Source of the DNA: Chitinophaga pinensis
GTDB taxonomy: Bacteria; Bacteroidota; Bacteroidia; NS11-12g; UBA955
DNA: 64,000 nucleotides
Direction: 5' to 3'
Assembly (NCBI GenBank): GCA_945877575.1
Contig: CAMDUE010000013.1
Span: 1 to 64,000, forward strand
The notes beneath the pieces were generated by a model that ran no database searches, was not told where the DNA came from, and saw only the letters and a program-made list of their open reading frames with translations. The translations under genes and the position numbers were made by a program. Shown here in pieces: positions 17,838 through 27,071 of this stretch (position 1 is its first letter; every line of letters starts with the position of its first letter).

Positions 17838-19280
17838 TTAGTACCTATAAAAAGAATAACTCCTACTGCTGCCGTTGGGATCTAAGCCCTGAATTTGCAT
17901 CTTGCCCGAACTTCCTTCCATGGCGGCAATCAAATCTTCAGGGGCTTCGTACGACTTTCCGTTGAACTTCACCACAATGAATCCATTAGGAAGTCCCATC
18001 TGAGCTATACCGCCGCTTCTTCGAATGTTGATAATGCGTATGCCACTCTCAATTCTGAATTTTGATTTATCAGATGCGCTCAACGGTTGGAAATCAGCAC
18101 CCAAAAAACTGCTGCTGACAACCCCTTTCATCAGCAACTCTTTATTTGCTGATTGAGATATCAAGACCAATTCTCCCTTGACCAATTTTCTGGCACGAAT
18201 AACTTCATATACGATTTTATTTCCCGGACGTTGGTACGCCATAAACTCATCGTAACTCGACTGACCGTCAATAGATTGATCACCTATTTTGACCAGAACA
18301 TCACCGGCTTTCAATCCGGATTTTTCTGCAGGACCGTCTTCTAAAATTGACTTAATTTTCAATGGCTCACCATTTAGATCAACGCCCAATTTTTGTGTTT
18401 CGTCTGAGGACAGTGCACCCACTTCCATCCCTGAAAATGCCCTCAATACCTCGCCTTTCTCAATCAAATCTGTGATGATTTTTTTTACGATATTACTGGG
18501 GATTGCAAATCCGTATCCTGTGTAACTGCCTGTATTTGATTGTATTGCAGTGTTTATTCCTATCAATTCGCCACGCAAATTCACTAATGCTCCTCCCGAA
18601 TTTCCAGGATTGATAGCGGCATCGGTTTGAATGAAACTTTCAATAGGAAATTGATTTTTTACAATATTGATGTTACGTCCTTTAGCGCTCACAATACCCG
18701 CAGTGACTGTTGAATTTAAATTAAAAGGATTACCAACGGCCAGAACCCACTCACCTACATTAACTTGATCAGAATTGCCAATAACCGCCGCTGGAAGATC
18801 AGTCGCTTCAATTTTTATCAGCGCCAAATCGGAACCTGGATCCGTTCCTACCACTTTGGCAACATATTCCTTCTTCCCTTTGTTCAACACCACCGAAATA
18901 CTCTCGGCACCCTGAATTACGTGGTTGTTTGTTACAATGTATCCATTTGAATTGACTATAACTCCGCTGCCTGTGCTAGATGCTTTCCCTCTGCTTCCAA
19001 AGGGGTCAAAGTCCCAAAAAAGTCCATCAAAAGGACTTTCGTATTGAACCGTAGAAATGGTTTTTATAAACACCACTGAAGGTGTGGAGGCCGCAGATGC
19101 TTTTTCGAAGGAACTCAAATCCATGCCCGATGAAGCTACACGACTTGGCACCAAATTGGAGTTTTCAGATGCCGTATTTAACACCACCGTATTTCCGCTG
19201 TTCCCTCTAAAAATCCAAGAACCCACAAATCCCGATGTCATTGAAACTAAAACAATAGCTATCCAATTTTTTCCGTTCAT
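17838..19280 (-). CDS. HtrA/DegQ-type periplasmic serine protease
   Basis: About 480 residues from the ATG at 19280, preceded by a -7 box; the frame extends seven codons further upstream without support. An N-terminal membrane/signal segment (about 4-22) is followed by a trypsin-like domain with the triad His in TNNHVIQG, Asp in GSDLALIK and Ser in NPGNSGGALVN. A first PDZ domain follows (about 270-370, KSILEDGPAEKSGLKAGDVLVKI), then a second, degenerate PDZ at the end (SGGIAQMGLPNGFIVVKFNGK). These proteases degrade or refold damaged envelope proteins. The length and two-PDZ layout are normal for Bacteroidota. Repeat arrays R1 and R2 flank the gene on both sides. Confidence 0.93.
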   Translation of the reverse strand: MNGKNWIAIVLVSMTSGFVGSWIFRGNSGNTVVLNTASENSNLVPSRVASSGMDLSSFEKASAASTPSVVFIKTISTVQYESPFDGLFWDFDPFGSRGKASSTGSGVIVNSNGYIVTNNHVIQGAESISVVLNKGKKEYVAKVVGTDPGSDLALIKIEATDLPAAVIGNSDQVNVGEWVLAVGNPFNLNSTVTAGIVSAKGRNINIVKNQFPIESFIQTDAAINPGNSGGALVNLRGELIGINTAIQSNTGSYTGYGFAIPSNIVKKIITDLIEKGEVLRAFSGMEVGALSSDETQKLGVDLNGEPLKIKSILEDGPAEKSGLKAGDVLVKIGDQSIDGQSSYDEFMAYQRPGNKIVYEVIRARKLVKGELVLISQSANKELLMKGVVSSSFLGADFQPLSASDKSKFRIESGIRIINIRRSGGIAQMGLPNGFIVVKFNGKSYEAPEDLIAAMEGSSGKMQIQGLDPNGSSRSYSFYRY

Positions 19281-19285
19281 ACCTC

Positions 19286-19293
19286 CAAAATTA
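19286..19293 (-). promoter_or_regulatory. -7 promoter box of the htrA-type gene
   Basis: TAATTTTG on the minus strand, 5 nt before the ATG at 19280, with a TTTG about 21 nt further upstream. Confidence 0.55.
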
Positions 19294-19340
19294 CACCACA
19301 AAATTTTTAGTGCACAAAAAAATCGATGAAAGAAATTTAA

Positions 19341-19529
19341 ACTAGTGACTAGCGACTAGCGACTAGCGACTAGCGACTAGTGACTAGGGTCCAGTACCAG
19401 ACACCCGTTACCCGTTACCCGTTACCCGTTACCCGTTACCCGATACCCGATACCCGTTACCCGACACCCGTTACCCGTTACCCGATACCCGTTACCCGTT
19501 ACCCGTTACCCGACACCCGTTACCAGGTT
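19341..19529. repeat. Heptanucleotide repeat array R2
   Basis: Two blocks of 7-nt units: GACTAGC/GACTAGT (about 6 units from 19341), a short joint, then GTTACCC/GATACCC/GACACCC (about 18 units). The array ends against the stop codon of the minus-strand membrane-protein gene at 19530. Confidence 0.95.
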
Positions 19530-19952
19530 CTAAACCCACCCTCTTCCAGCGCCAACTTCCATGAATGGCCAAGGAATGCGAGAAAGAATCAAGAGCAATG
19601 CTACTACATATAAAATTCTTGCCTTTTTGGTGTTCTCTTTACGAACGGCTACTCCGCCCATGGTGATGAGCACGATGGCAATGATCATGGTCAATGTGTG
19701 TTCAACCGCAAAGAAACGTTGAATCTTATCTTTCATCACAGATGCCATGCCCGCGTTTTGAATCAATTTTATACCCCAATCTGTGATAAACCACTGAATT
19801 ACACCAATCAACAACATGACGTGCGAAACAATGGTCAAAATCTTTGCTTGACGAGCAGCCTTATTGGTGAAAAGTTGAACGATGGTTAATACTAACAACA
19901 CCAAAATCACCCATCTGAGGGTTGAATGTAAATGCAATAATCCAGTTTTCAT
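19530..19952 (-). CDS. Four-helix membrane protein (cytochrome-b-like), unknown role
   Basis: About 140 residues from the ATG at 19952 (the frame could start six codons earlier). It has four hydrophobic helices, at about 8-28, 38-58, 82-102 and 110-128. Conserved-looking His residues occur in LHLHSTLRW, VSHVMLLIG and AVEHTLTMI, the arrangement seen in small Bacteroidota membrane proteins often labelled cytochrome B-like; heme binding is not shown. Its stop abuts heptad array R2. It is divergent from the AsmA-like gene with 64 nt between starts. Confidence 0.65.
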   Translation of the reverse strand: MKTGLLHLHSTLRWVILVLLVLTIVQLFTNKAARQAKILTIVSHVMLLIGVIQWFITDWGIKLIQNAGMASVMKDKIQRFFAVEHTLTMIIAIVLITMGGVAVRKENTKKARILYVVALLLILSRIPWPFMEVGAGRGWV

Positions 19953-20016
19953 TTTTATAGGTTTATGCAACGAAAATAGTGAAAAATACGTTACTGAATA
20001 TTAGTAAATTCGCACT

Positions 20017-22818
20017 ATGAAGAAGTTGATGATTCGTTTGGGCATAGTCCTTGGTTCTCTGTTGGTTATCTTGTTGATTCTTCCGTTTGCTTTTAAAGGC
20101 AAAATCCTTAACGCAGCCAAAAATGCGGCTAACTCCAACCTGTTGGCCGACGTTAAATTTGACGATGACCTCTCCATCAGCTTGATTAGAAATTTCCCGA
20201 ATGTATCTGTTGGGATTCCCAATTTAAGCATTGTAGGACGTGATTCTTTCCAAGGAGACACGCTATACGCAGCACAAAATACCAGAATTGTACTCGACAT
20301 TAAATCAGTACTTGGCGGTGAAACCATGAATATTCGTAAAATTGACCTCGACAATCCGCACATCAACATCATCTTCCTCAAAAGCGGTCGTGCCAACTTT
20401 GATATTACACCTGTAGACACATCTGCTCCAATTGATACAACTACCTCTGCTCCGATTTCCCTAGATCTAAAATCCATCAAACTCAGCAACGCCCTCATTG
20501 GTTACACTGACTATTCAATGCCTATGAGTTTCACTCTTAAAGGCATGGATTTCGATGGAAGTGGCTCGCTCTCAAACAACATCTTTACCCTAGCCAATGA
20601 ACTCAAAATTGCATCGGCTGATATGGATTTTGACGGAATGACCCTCATGTCGAAGGCCAATCTAACCGCCGAAAGCAACATTGATATGGATCTTGACAAG
20701 TTCAAATTCACGTTCAATCAGTTGGATGCTAAAATCAATGAATTTCCCGTTTTGATGAAAGGTTGGCTTCAAATGAACGACCTCAATATGGACATGGACC
20801 TTGATATTTCGGTTCCATCTTCTGAATTTAAATCATTATTGTCTGTGGTTCCAGGTGCTTACACTGCTGACTTTAAAGACGTTAAAGCTTCAGGTAAAGC
20901 AGGTGTTCACGCAACCTTAAAAGGAATCATGGATGACCTCAGAATGCCAACAACTGATATTTCCTTAACTGTTGACAACGGGTCATTTGCATATCCTGGT
21001 CTCCCAGCCTCGGTTTCGGGAATTAACATTGATTTCAACTTGAAAAATACCGACGGCGACCCTGATCATAGTACCATCAATTTGAAAAAATTCGCCATGA
21101 ATCTCGGTGGAGACCCTATTTCGGCCACCTTATTTGCTCAAACACCTGTTTCAAATCCTTATGCCCGCGGAGAAATCAAGGCTAAAATTGCTTTAGACAA
21201 ATGGAAAGACGTTCTTCCGCTAGAAAAAAACACCACACTAACAGGCAGCATTTCATCTGATATACAATTTGATGGACATTATTCTACGGCAGTCAGTGAC
21301 AAAGTGGAAGACTTGAAAGCTTCAGGTAAAATCACCGTAAACAACCTAAACTACAACAGTCCATCTGTGCTATCCACTACCTTGGAATTCATGGAACTGT
21401 CGGCAAACCCCAAGAACTTCACGTTGAACTTGCAGTCACTTCAATACGGAAACTCACGCATGTCAATGAGTGGCGGATTGGAAAACTTCATCGGTTATGC
21501 CATCAACGGCGAAGTCCTCAAAGGCAAATTAACCTTAGATGCCCCCATGATTGACGCCAACCAGTTTTTGACAGCCGACAGCGATTCAATGTCCTCAGAA
21601 ACCACAGACAGCAGCGAAATGGCGGCCGTTCAAATTCCCGATAATCTCGATTTGACTTTCGTGGGAAGTGTTGGCGTTTTAAAATACGAAACCTACGACC
21701 TCAGCAATTGCGGCGCGAAAATCACCGTTAAGGACGGTAAGTTAAATATAGACGAACTGAAAGCCAGCATTTGGGGAAGCACTTTCAGAATGGATCACAC
21801 CCAATATTCTTACACTCCAGGAAGCCAACCTGTTGCAAATACGCAGATCGCACTCCTTGATTTAAATGCACGAAACATCATGAATCAGGTAGCCATCATT
21901 GAAAAATATGCGCCTGCATTAAAAAATGTTGACGGTTTGATGAATCTAAACATGCAATTAAACACCAAGTTTACCGAGACAATGGACCTAGATTTGGGCA
22001 GTTTAATATCTTCTGGTTTAGTAGACGTCAAAAAAGGCGAAATGCAGCTTCCTGACTGGCTAAAACAAGTGTACGATCAATTCAATTGGGACTATGGCAA
22101 TCTAAGCTTGAAACCTTCTAAATTGCGTTACATCATTGAAAACGGCAAACTGACCTTGAAAGACAGCATTGGATTAATCCTTCCAAAGGGAGGTAAAATG
22201 AACGTATCTGGAAACGTTGGCTTAGATCAGAAAATTCTTTTCGGGGGAACTTTACAAGCGGAAGGCAAAAAAGTTCCGTTCACCATAACCGGCACGGTTA
22301 CTGATCCGAAATTCAAACTTGACTGGAAAAAATTCGGAAAAGAAGAACTAAAGAAGAAACTTGAACCTATCAAGGGTAACGCTCAACAAGAATTGCAAAA
22401 AGTTGCAGGTGAAGCGGTTCACCAAGTTCACCAACAAGCAGATGCAATTATTAAGAAAGCCCAAGAAGAGGTTGCAAATATCAGACGATTAGGTAAAGAA
22501 GCTGCTGATAGACAGCGCTCTGAAGGTGACCGATTGGCAGATGCAGCATTAAAAAAAGCCGAAGATGAGATTGCCGCAGCGCAAGCAAAGGCCACCAATC
22601 AACTTGAAAAACTAGCCGCTCAAAAAGCAGGAGACCGCTTGAGAAAAGAAGCTAAGAAATCAGCAGATGCTATCCGTTCCAAAGCTTATTCATCAGCAGA
22701 CCGAACCGAACAAGAAGCCAATGCAAAAGCCCAATTTGTAGAAGAAACCGCCCAAAAGCAGGCTCAAGAAATGGTACAAAAAGCACAATTGAATGCTGAG
22801 AAGACACTGCCAAAATAA
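20017..22818 (+). CDS. AsmA-family protein with long coiled-coil tail
   Basis: 933 residues. One N-terminal membrane helix (about 7-27, GIVLGSLLVILLILPFAF) is followed by the AsmA start (LISLIRNFPNVSVGIPNLSIVGRD-like segment, about 50-80) and long repeated beta strands to about 770. This is typical of AsmA/YhdP-type proteins, thought to bridge the envelope and move lipids to the outer membrane. The last about 155 residues are Ala/Lys/Glu/Gln-rich and strongly helical (repeated KKAQEEVA, ADAALKKAEDEIAAAQAKA), an extension not usual for AsmA. The lipid-transport role is inferred from the family. A 7-bp hairpin follows the gene. Confidence 0.85.
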   Translation: MKKLMIRLGIVLGSLLVILLILPFAFKGKILNAAKNAANSNLLADVKFDDDLSISLIRNFPNVSVGIPNLSIVGRDSFQGDTLYAAQNTRIVLDIKSVLGGETMNIRKIDLDNPHINIIFLKSGRANFDITPVDTSAPIDTTTSAPISLDLKSIKLSNALIGYTDYSMPMSFTLKGMDFDGSGSLSNNIFTLANELKIASADMDFDGMTLMSKANLTAESNIDMDLDKFKFTFNQLDAKINEFPVLMKGWLQMNDLNMDMDLDISVPSSEFKSLLSVVPGAYTADFKDVKASGKAGVHATLKGIMDDLRMPTTDISLTVDNGSFAYPGLPASVSGINIDFNLKNTDGDPDHSTINLKKFAMNLGGDPISATLFAQTPVSNPYARGEIKAKIALDKWKDVLPLEKNTTLTGSISSDIQFDGHYSTAVSDKVEDLKASGKITVNNLNYNSPSVLSTTLEFMELSANPKNFTLNLQSLQYGNSRMSMSGGLENFIGYAINGEVLKGKLTLDAPMIDANQFLTADSDSMSSETTDSSEMAAVQIPDNLDLTFVGSVGVLKYETYDLSNCGAKITVKDGKLNIDELKASIWGSTFRMDHTQYSYTPGSQPVANTQIALLDLNARNIMNQVAIIEKYAPALKNVDGLMNLNMQLNTKFTETMDLDLGSLISSGLVDVKKGEMQLPDWLKQVYDQFNWDYGNLSLKPSKLRYIIENGKLTLKDSIGLILPKGGKMNVSGNVGLDQKILFGGTLQAEGKKVPFTITGTVTDPKFKLDWKKFGKEELKKKLEPIKGNAQQELQKVAGEAVHQVHQQADAIIKKAQEEVANIRRLGKEAADRQRSEGDRLADAALKKAEDEIAAAQAKATNQLEKLAAQKAGDRLRKEAKKSADAIRSKAYSSADRTEQEANAKAQFVEETAQKQAQEMVQKAQLNAEKTLPK

Positions 22819-22831
22819 TGGATTATAATAA

Positions 22832-22851
22832 AGTCAACGCTCTTGTTGACT
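22832..22851 (+). terminator. Stem-loop after the AsmA-like gene
   Basis: AGTCAAC / GTTGACT stem with a 6-nt loop, but no T run after it, so its terminator role is uncertain. Confidence 0.35.
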
Positions 22852-22950
22852 CTAATAAATTATAACCCGATTATAAATCTTTGATTACAATCACCTATTT
22901 TGCATTCTATTAGTGTAAACTTAACATTATAAAGATTAAACATTTGACCT

Positions 22951-23157
22951 ATGAAAAAGAATTTAGGAATGATTGATAAGGCAATAAGAGTATCAACTGC
23001 GTTGATTGTTGGTGGACTCTATTTCGATGGTAGACTGAGTGGTACGTGGGCAATCATACTTTTAATTGTCTCAGGTATTTTTGTATTGACCAGTTTCATC
23101 AGCTTTTGTCCTCTCTATGCTATCCTGAAATTCAATACTCGACGCAAAGGATTATAG
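22951..23157 (+). CDS. DUF2892 (YgaP-like) membrane protein
   Basis: 68 residues. KNLGMIDKAIRVSTALIVGGL followed by two membrane helices (about 14-30, 34-52) and a CPLYAILKFNTR end is the standard DUF2892 pattern (inner-membrane two-helix protein). Family members are often fused to or next to rhodanese domains; none is seen here. The length is normal. The desaturase gene starts 33 nt downstream with its own -7 box. Confidence 0.85.
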   Translation: MKKNLGMIDKAIRVSTALIVGGLYFDGRLSGTWAIILLIVSGIFVLTSFISFCPLYAILKFNTRRKGL

Positions 23158-23167
23158 ATTTTTTGCC

Positions 23168-23175
23168 TAACTTTG
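23168..23175 (+). promoter_or_regulatory. -7 promoter box of the desaturase gene
   Basis: TAACTTTG, 15 nt before the ATG at 23191. Confidence 0.45.
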
Positions 23176-23190
23176 AGTATTCGTTTATAA

Positions 23191-24294
23191 ATGAGCACTC
23201 CTATCAGATTCGCCGGCCGCAACGCCGAATTCTTTAGTACACTAAGAAACAGAATCAATTCTTACTTCGAAGAAAACAACATCAAACCTACAGGTAATTG
23301 GAAACTTTATTCTAAAACTATCATATTGGGACTTACCCTTATTGGATGTTATTTAGGAATCATGTTATTTCCAGAAAATGCAATTTTGGTCTACGGACTT
23401 TTCGCCCTCATGGGTATCACCTTCGCCTTAATTGGTTTTAACGTAATGCACGATGGTGCTCACGGTAGCTATTCATCTAAACCTTGGGTGAATAAAATCA
23501 TGGCCAATTCATTGAACCTTTTGGGTGGTAATTCCTTCAACTGGGCAGAAAAACACAACTTCAATCACCACAGTTACACCAACATTGATGGTGTGGATGA
23601 TGATATTGATTTGTGGCCAATTTTGCGCGTGAATCCTACTCAGAAAAAATTGTGGTTCCACAAATTCCAACATATTTATGTAATTCCAGCATACGCCATT
23701 GCTTATATATCTTGGATTTTCTATCAAGACTTTACGAAATATTTCGCCCACGGAATTGGCGATAGTAAATTTAAAAATGATCGTACTGCATTCCAACACT
23801 TTGAATTTTGGGGAGCAAAAGTGGTTTATATAGGCGTGTTTTTGGTCGTTCCAATTTTCATTCTTGGTCCTCTAACAGCAATCTTAGGCTATTTAACCAT
23901 GGCACTGACAACCGGTATGATGATTACCATTGTATTCCAATTAGCACACGTAGTAGAAGGTGTAACCTTCGTGACTGATAAAATCGAAGCTAAAAATAAC
24001 AACACCGTCATCGAATCCATCGTAGTTGAAGATGATTGGGCAACCCACCAATTAAAAACCACCGCCAACTTTAGCACCAAAAGCAAATTCTTGACTTGGG
24101 CTTTGGGAGGATTGAATTTCCAGGTTGAACATCACTTGTTCCCAAAAATCAGTCATATCCACTACCCAAAAATCAACGAAATTGTAAAGAACACTTGCGC
24201 TGAATTCGGCATTCCTTACCAAGAAAATGACACCTTCATTTCAGCGGTACGCTCGCACTTCATGCACCTGAAAGAGGTAGGACAGCTGGCATAA
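23191..24294 (+). CDS. Membrane fatty acid (acyl-CoA/acyl-lipid) desaturase
   Basis: 367 residues with the three His boxes of the di-iron membrane desaturases: HDGAHGS (about 87), HNFNHHSYTN (about 122) and NFQVEHHLFP (about 309). Pairs of membrane helices lie at about 38-80 and 160-260. The QxxHH type third box fits the front-end/linoleoyl-CoA-like subgroup common in Bacteroidota. It should introduce double bonds into membrane acyl chains, adjusting fluidity. No cytochrome b5 domain is fused. Its stop is followed after 2 nt by heptad array R3. Confidence 0.92.
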   Translation: MSTPIRFAGRNAEFFSTLRNRINSYFEENNIKPTGNWKLYSKTIILGLTLIGCYLGIMLFPENAILVYGLFALMGITFALIGFNVMHDGAHGSYSSKPWVNKIMANSLNLLGGNSFNWAEKHNFNHHSYTNIDGVDDDIDLWPILRVNPTQKKLWFHKFQHIYVIPAYAIAYISWIFYQDFTKYFAHGIGDSKFKNDRTAFQHFEFWGAKVVYIGVFLVVPIFILGPLTAILGYLTMALTTGMMITIVFQLAHVVEGVTFVTDKIEAKNNNTVIESIVVEDDWATHQLKTTANFSTKSKFLTWALGGLNFQVEHHLFPKISHIHYPKINEIVKNTCAEFGIPYQENDTFISAVRSHFMHLKEVGQLA

Positions 24295-24296
24295 CA

Positions 24297-24566
24297 GTAC
24301 CTGGTACCAGGTACCTGGTAGCGGGTATCATGTTACGGACTGCGGACTGCGGACTACGGACTGCGGACTACGGACTGCGGACTGCGGACTGCGGACTGCG
24401 GACTACGGACTACGGACTACGGACTACGGACTACGGACTACGGACTACGGACTACGGACTACGGACTACGGACTACGGACTACGGACCAAGTACCAAGTA
24501 CCAGGTACCAAGTACCAGGCACCAGGCACCAGGTACCAGGTACCAGGTACCACAGACCAACTACCT
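24297..24566. repeat. Heptanucleotide repeat array R3
   Basis: About 38 units: GTACCTG/GTACCAG types at both ends and a central, very regular run of GGACTAC/GGACTGC. It fills the whole space between two convergent genes, starts 2 nt after the desaturase stop and includes the stop codon and last codon of pepT. Confidence 0.97.
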
Positions 24567-25799
24567 ACTCGCCCACAAATAACTCAAATGAACCAAGACA
24601 TCTGAGGCTTTCTCCATGTCTTGAACACTAACATATTCGTGCTTGCCGTGGAAGGCCATTTCTCCCGTAAAAATATTGGGGCATGGCAATCCCATAAAAC
24701 TCAAACGACTGCCATCGGTTCCGCCGCGCGCGCTGCCCAATTGAGGCTCTAAACCAGCCATTTTAATGGCTTCAATGGCGTATTCTGATATAGCGGGCGT
24801 CATTTTCACCACTTCCTTCATGTTTCTGTATTGCTCGTGCACCGACATGTCTGCCGTTGCTCCAGGATAATCAGCTACGGTCGACTCCATGATGGAACGC
24901 AAACGATTCTCATGCTCTGCCAACATGGCTGTATCGAAGTCGCGCACAATAAACTTCACCCAAGCATGCTCAGCAACTCCACCCATAGTTACAGGGTGAA
25001 CAAATCCTTCCATGCCTTCGGTGGTTTCTGGAGAGAACTCGCCTTTGGGCAATCGATTTAAAAAGTCACCGGCAATTTTCAGAGCGTTTACCAACTTCCC
25101 TTTGGCATAACCAGGATGAGCTGAAACTCCGTAGAAATTGATGGTGGCCCCGTCAGCACTGAAGGTTTCGTCTTCGTAACTTCCGCGTTCGCCAGCATCT
25201 AAGGTATAACCGTAATCGGCACCCAACTTCTCAATATTTACGTGATCTACTCCCCTTCCAATTTCTTCGTCTGGGGTGAACAATATTTTAATGGTTCCGT
25301 GCTTTAGCTCAGGATTCAATACCATGCGCTGAACATAATCCATGATTATGGCTACACCTGCTTTGTCATCGGCACCCAATAAAGTGGTTCCAGAAGCGGT
25401 GATGATATCATCGCCAATGCGTTCTTTCAAATATGGGTGATCAACCGTGCGAATCACTTGAGATACATCATCGGGCAAAACCAAATCTTGTCCCTGGTAG
25501 TTTCTGTGGATGATGGGCTTCACTCCCGCACCGGTGCAGTCAGGCGATGTATCGACGTGTGAGCAAAAGCAAATCACCGGCACATCAGCATCCACATTCG
25601 AATCTAACGTTGCGTACACATAACCAAATTCATCCAAATGAGCGTCTTCTAAACCCATCTGAAGCAATTCCTGAACCAATATTCGGCTCAGGTCTTTTTG
25701 CTTCTCGGTGCTAGGCACAGAGGTAGATTCAGGGTCACTTTGTGTATCTATTTGCACGTAACGGCAAAATCTTGAACTGATGCTTTCTTCTTGAAACAT
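24561..25799 (-). CDS. pepT: Peptidase T (tripeptide aminopeptidase)
   Basis: 412 residues, full length for PepT, an M20 metallopeptidase that removes the N-terminal residue of tripeptides in the cytoplasm. Zinc-site motifs are in place: FCSHVDTSPD (His, Asp), GADDKAG (bridging Asp), TPDEEIGRG (general-base Glu), and the late His in FHGKHEYV. The dimerisation domain (about 205-315) contains SAHPGYAKG. It is the last gene of an anmK, dehydrogenase, pepT series on the minus strand, with 14 nt to the dehydrogenase stop. The last codon and stop lie in heptad-repeat sequence. Confidence 0.95.
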   Translation of the reverse strand: MFQEESISSRFCRYVQIDTQSDPESTSVPSTEKQKDLSRILVQELLQMGLEDAHLDEFGYVYATLDSNVDADVPVICFCSHVDTSPDCTGAGVKPIIHRNYQGQDLVLPDDVSQVIRTVDHPYLKERIGDDIITASGTTLLGADDKAGVAIIMDYVQRMVLNPELKHGTIKILFTPDEEIGRGVDHVNIEKLGADYGYTLDAGERGSYEDETFSADGATINFYGVSAHPGYAKGKLVNALKIAGDFLNRLPKGEFSPETTEGMEGFVHPVTMGGVAEHAWVKFIVRDFDTAMLAEHENRLRSIMESTVADYPGATADMSVHEQYRNMKEVVKMTPAISEYAIEAIKMAGLEPQLGSARGGTDGSRLSFMGLPCPNIFTGEMAFHGKHEYVSVQDMEKASDVLVHLSYLWASR

Positions 25800-25813
25800 A
25801 ATAATATACGAAA

Positions 25814-27058
25814 TTAATGGGGCTTTACCAAATCGGTCAACGACATTTCCAGAGCTTTCGACGCAATTCCGGTTGACTTAGGATTGAACTGGTGCACTCG
25901 TGCCAAGGCTCCTCCAATGATGTTGCTCACATCTTTGAAGATGGCTACATCGGTGAGCTCAGCTTCCTTAGTCATCAAATATCCGAAAACACGGGCCATT
26001 CCACAATTGGCAATGAAATCTGGAATTACCGCCATGTTTGCATCTGCCAAACGAGCTATCGGACCCATGAAAATTTCAGCGTCCGCAAACGGTACGTTTG
26101 CGCCACAAGAAATGACTTCAATACCCGATTTAATCATGCGATTTACTTGATCTTCAGTCACCAAACGGCTTGCTGCACCCGGAATAAACACCTCGCAAGG
26201 AATGTCCCAAATACGCGAATTAACTTCCTCGAAAGAAAGCATGTTTGGAGCATTTAACTCGTTGCCTTTTCTTGATAAAAATAGCTCTACAATCTCGTCG
26301 TGGCTCAAGCCTTTTTCAGAAATGATTCCACCTTGACGGTCAATGATTCCTGCTATGCGGATGCCGTATTTGGTCAAGTAAAATGCTGCGGCGGCGGCTA
26401 CGTTGCCCCAACCTTGAATTATCGCTAACTTGTTGTTGGTGAATCCACCAAAAACTTCATAATATTGACGCACAGCCTCTGCAACACCCCAACCGGTGAT
26501 CATATCTGCGATGGTCAACTTCTTGGAAACATCTGGAGACAATCTTTCATCTGTGATGGGTAAAAGTACCCCTTCTTGAAGACGTGAAATGGCTTTCAAT
26601 CGTTCTTCGGGAGTGTATGCTGTATGGTATCCATTCACTACTCCTTCTTGGGGATGTAAAATGCCCAACTCGGCAGTCATGGGAATTACCTCGTGTATCT
26701 CATCTACGTTCAAATCTCCGCCAGTTCCATAATAGTGTTTCAGCATGGGACGAACCGCTTTATACCATCGCTTCAAAACGTCTTTTTTGCGCGGATCGGC
26801 TGGATCAAAATTGATTCCCGATTTAGCTCCGCCTATTGGAGGACCTGCGATGGTAAATTTGACTTCCATGGTTTTTGCCAAACTTTCCACTTCACGTTGA
26901 TTCAAACCTTTGCGCATGCGAGTACCGCCACCGGCAGCACCGTTCCTTAAAGAGTTAATCACTACCCAACCTTCCGCTTCGGTTTGGTCGTCTTTCCATG
27001 CAAATACAATCTCGGGCTGTTTGCCTTCGAATTTTTCTATAAGTTTTTCTACTTTCAC
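25814..27058 (-). CDS. Glu/Leu/Phe/Val dehydrogenase
   Basis: About 414 residues from a GTG at 27058; the frame runs further upstream but only into anmK's end. The N-terminal substrate domain has GGGTRMRKG and the catalytic Lys segment PPIGGAKSGI (about 75-95). The NAD(P) domain has a Rossmann glycine motif (IQGWGNVAAAAAFYL, about 225) and IPDFIANCGMARVFGY near 350. It deaminates an amino acid oxidatively or runs in reverse to assimilate ammonium; glutamate versus branched-chain specificity cannot be fixed by eye. It follows anmK by 13 nt, so co-transcription is likely. Confidence 0.9.
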   Translation of the reverse strand: MKVEKLIEKFEGKQPEIVFAWKDDQTEAEGWVVINSLRNGAAGGGTRMRKGLNQREVESLAKTMEVKFTIAGPPIGGAKSGINFDPADPRKKDVLKRWYKAVRPMLKHYYGTGGDLNVDEIHEVIPMTAELGILHPQEGVVNGYHTAYTPEERLKAISRLQEGVLLPITDERLSPDVSKKLTIADMITGWGVAEAVRQYYEVFGGFTNNKLAIIQGWGNVAAAAAFYLTKYGIRIAGIIDRQGGIISEKGLSHDEIVELFLSRKGNELNAPNMLSFEEVNSRIWDIPCEVFIPGAASRLVTEDQVNRMIKSGIEVISCGANVPFADAEIFMGPIARLADANMAVIPDFIANCGMARVFGYLMTKEAELTDVAIFKDVSNIIGGALARVHQFNPKSTGIASKALEMSLTDLVKPH

Positions 27059-27071
27059 AATAAATGAGTTC

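Noticed and set aside
24330-24605. Open frame translating to RTADYGLRT-type heptapeptide repeats
   Set aside because: It is the translation of array R3 and runs into pepT antisense; no start signal or family support.
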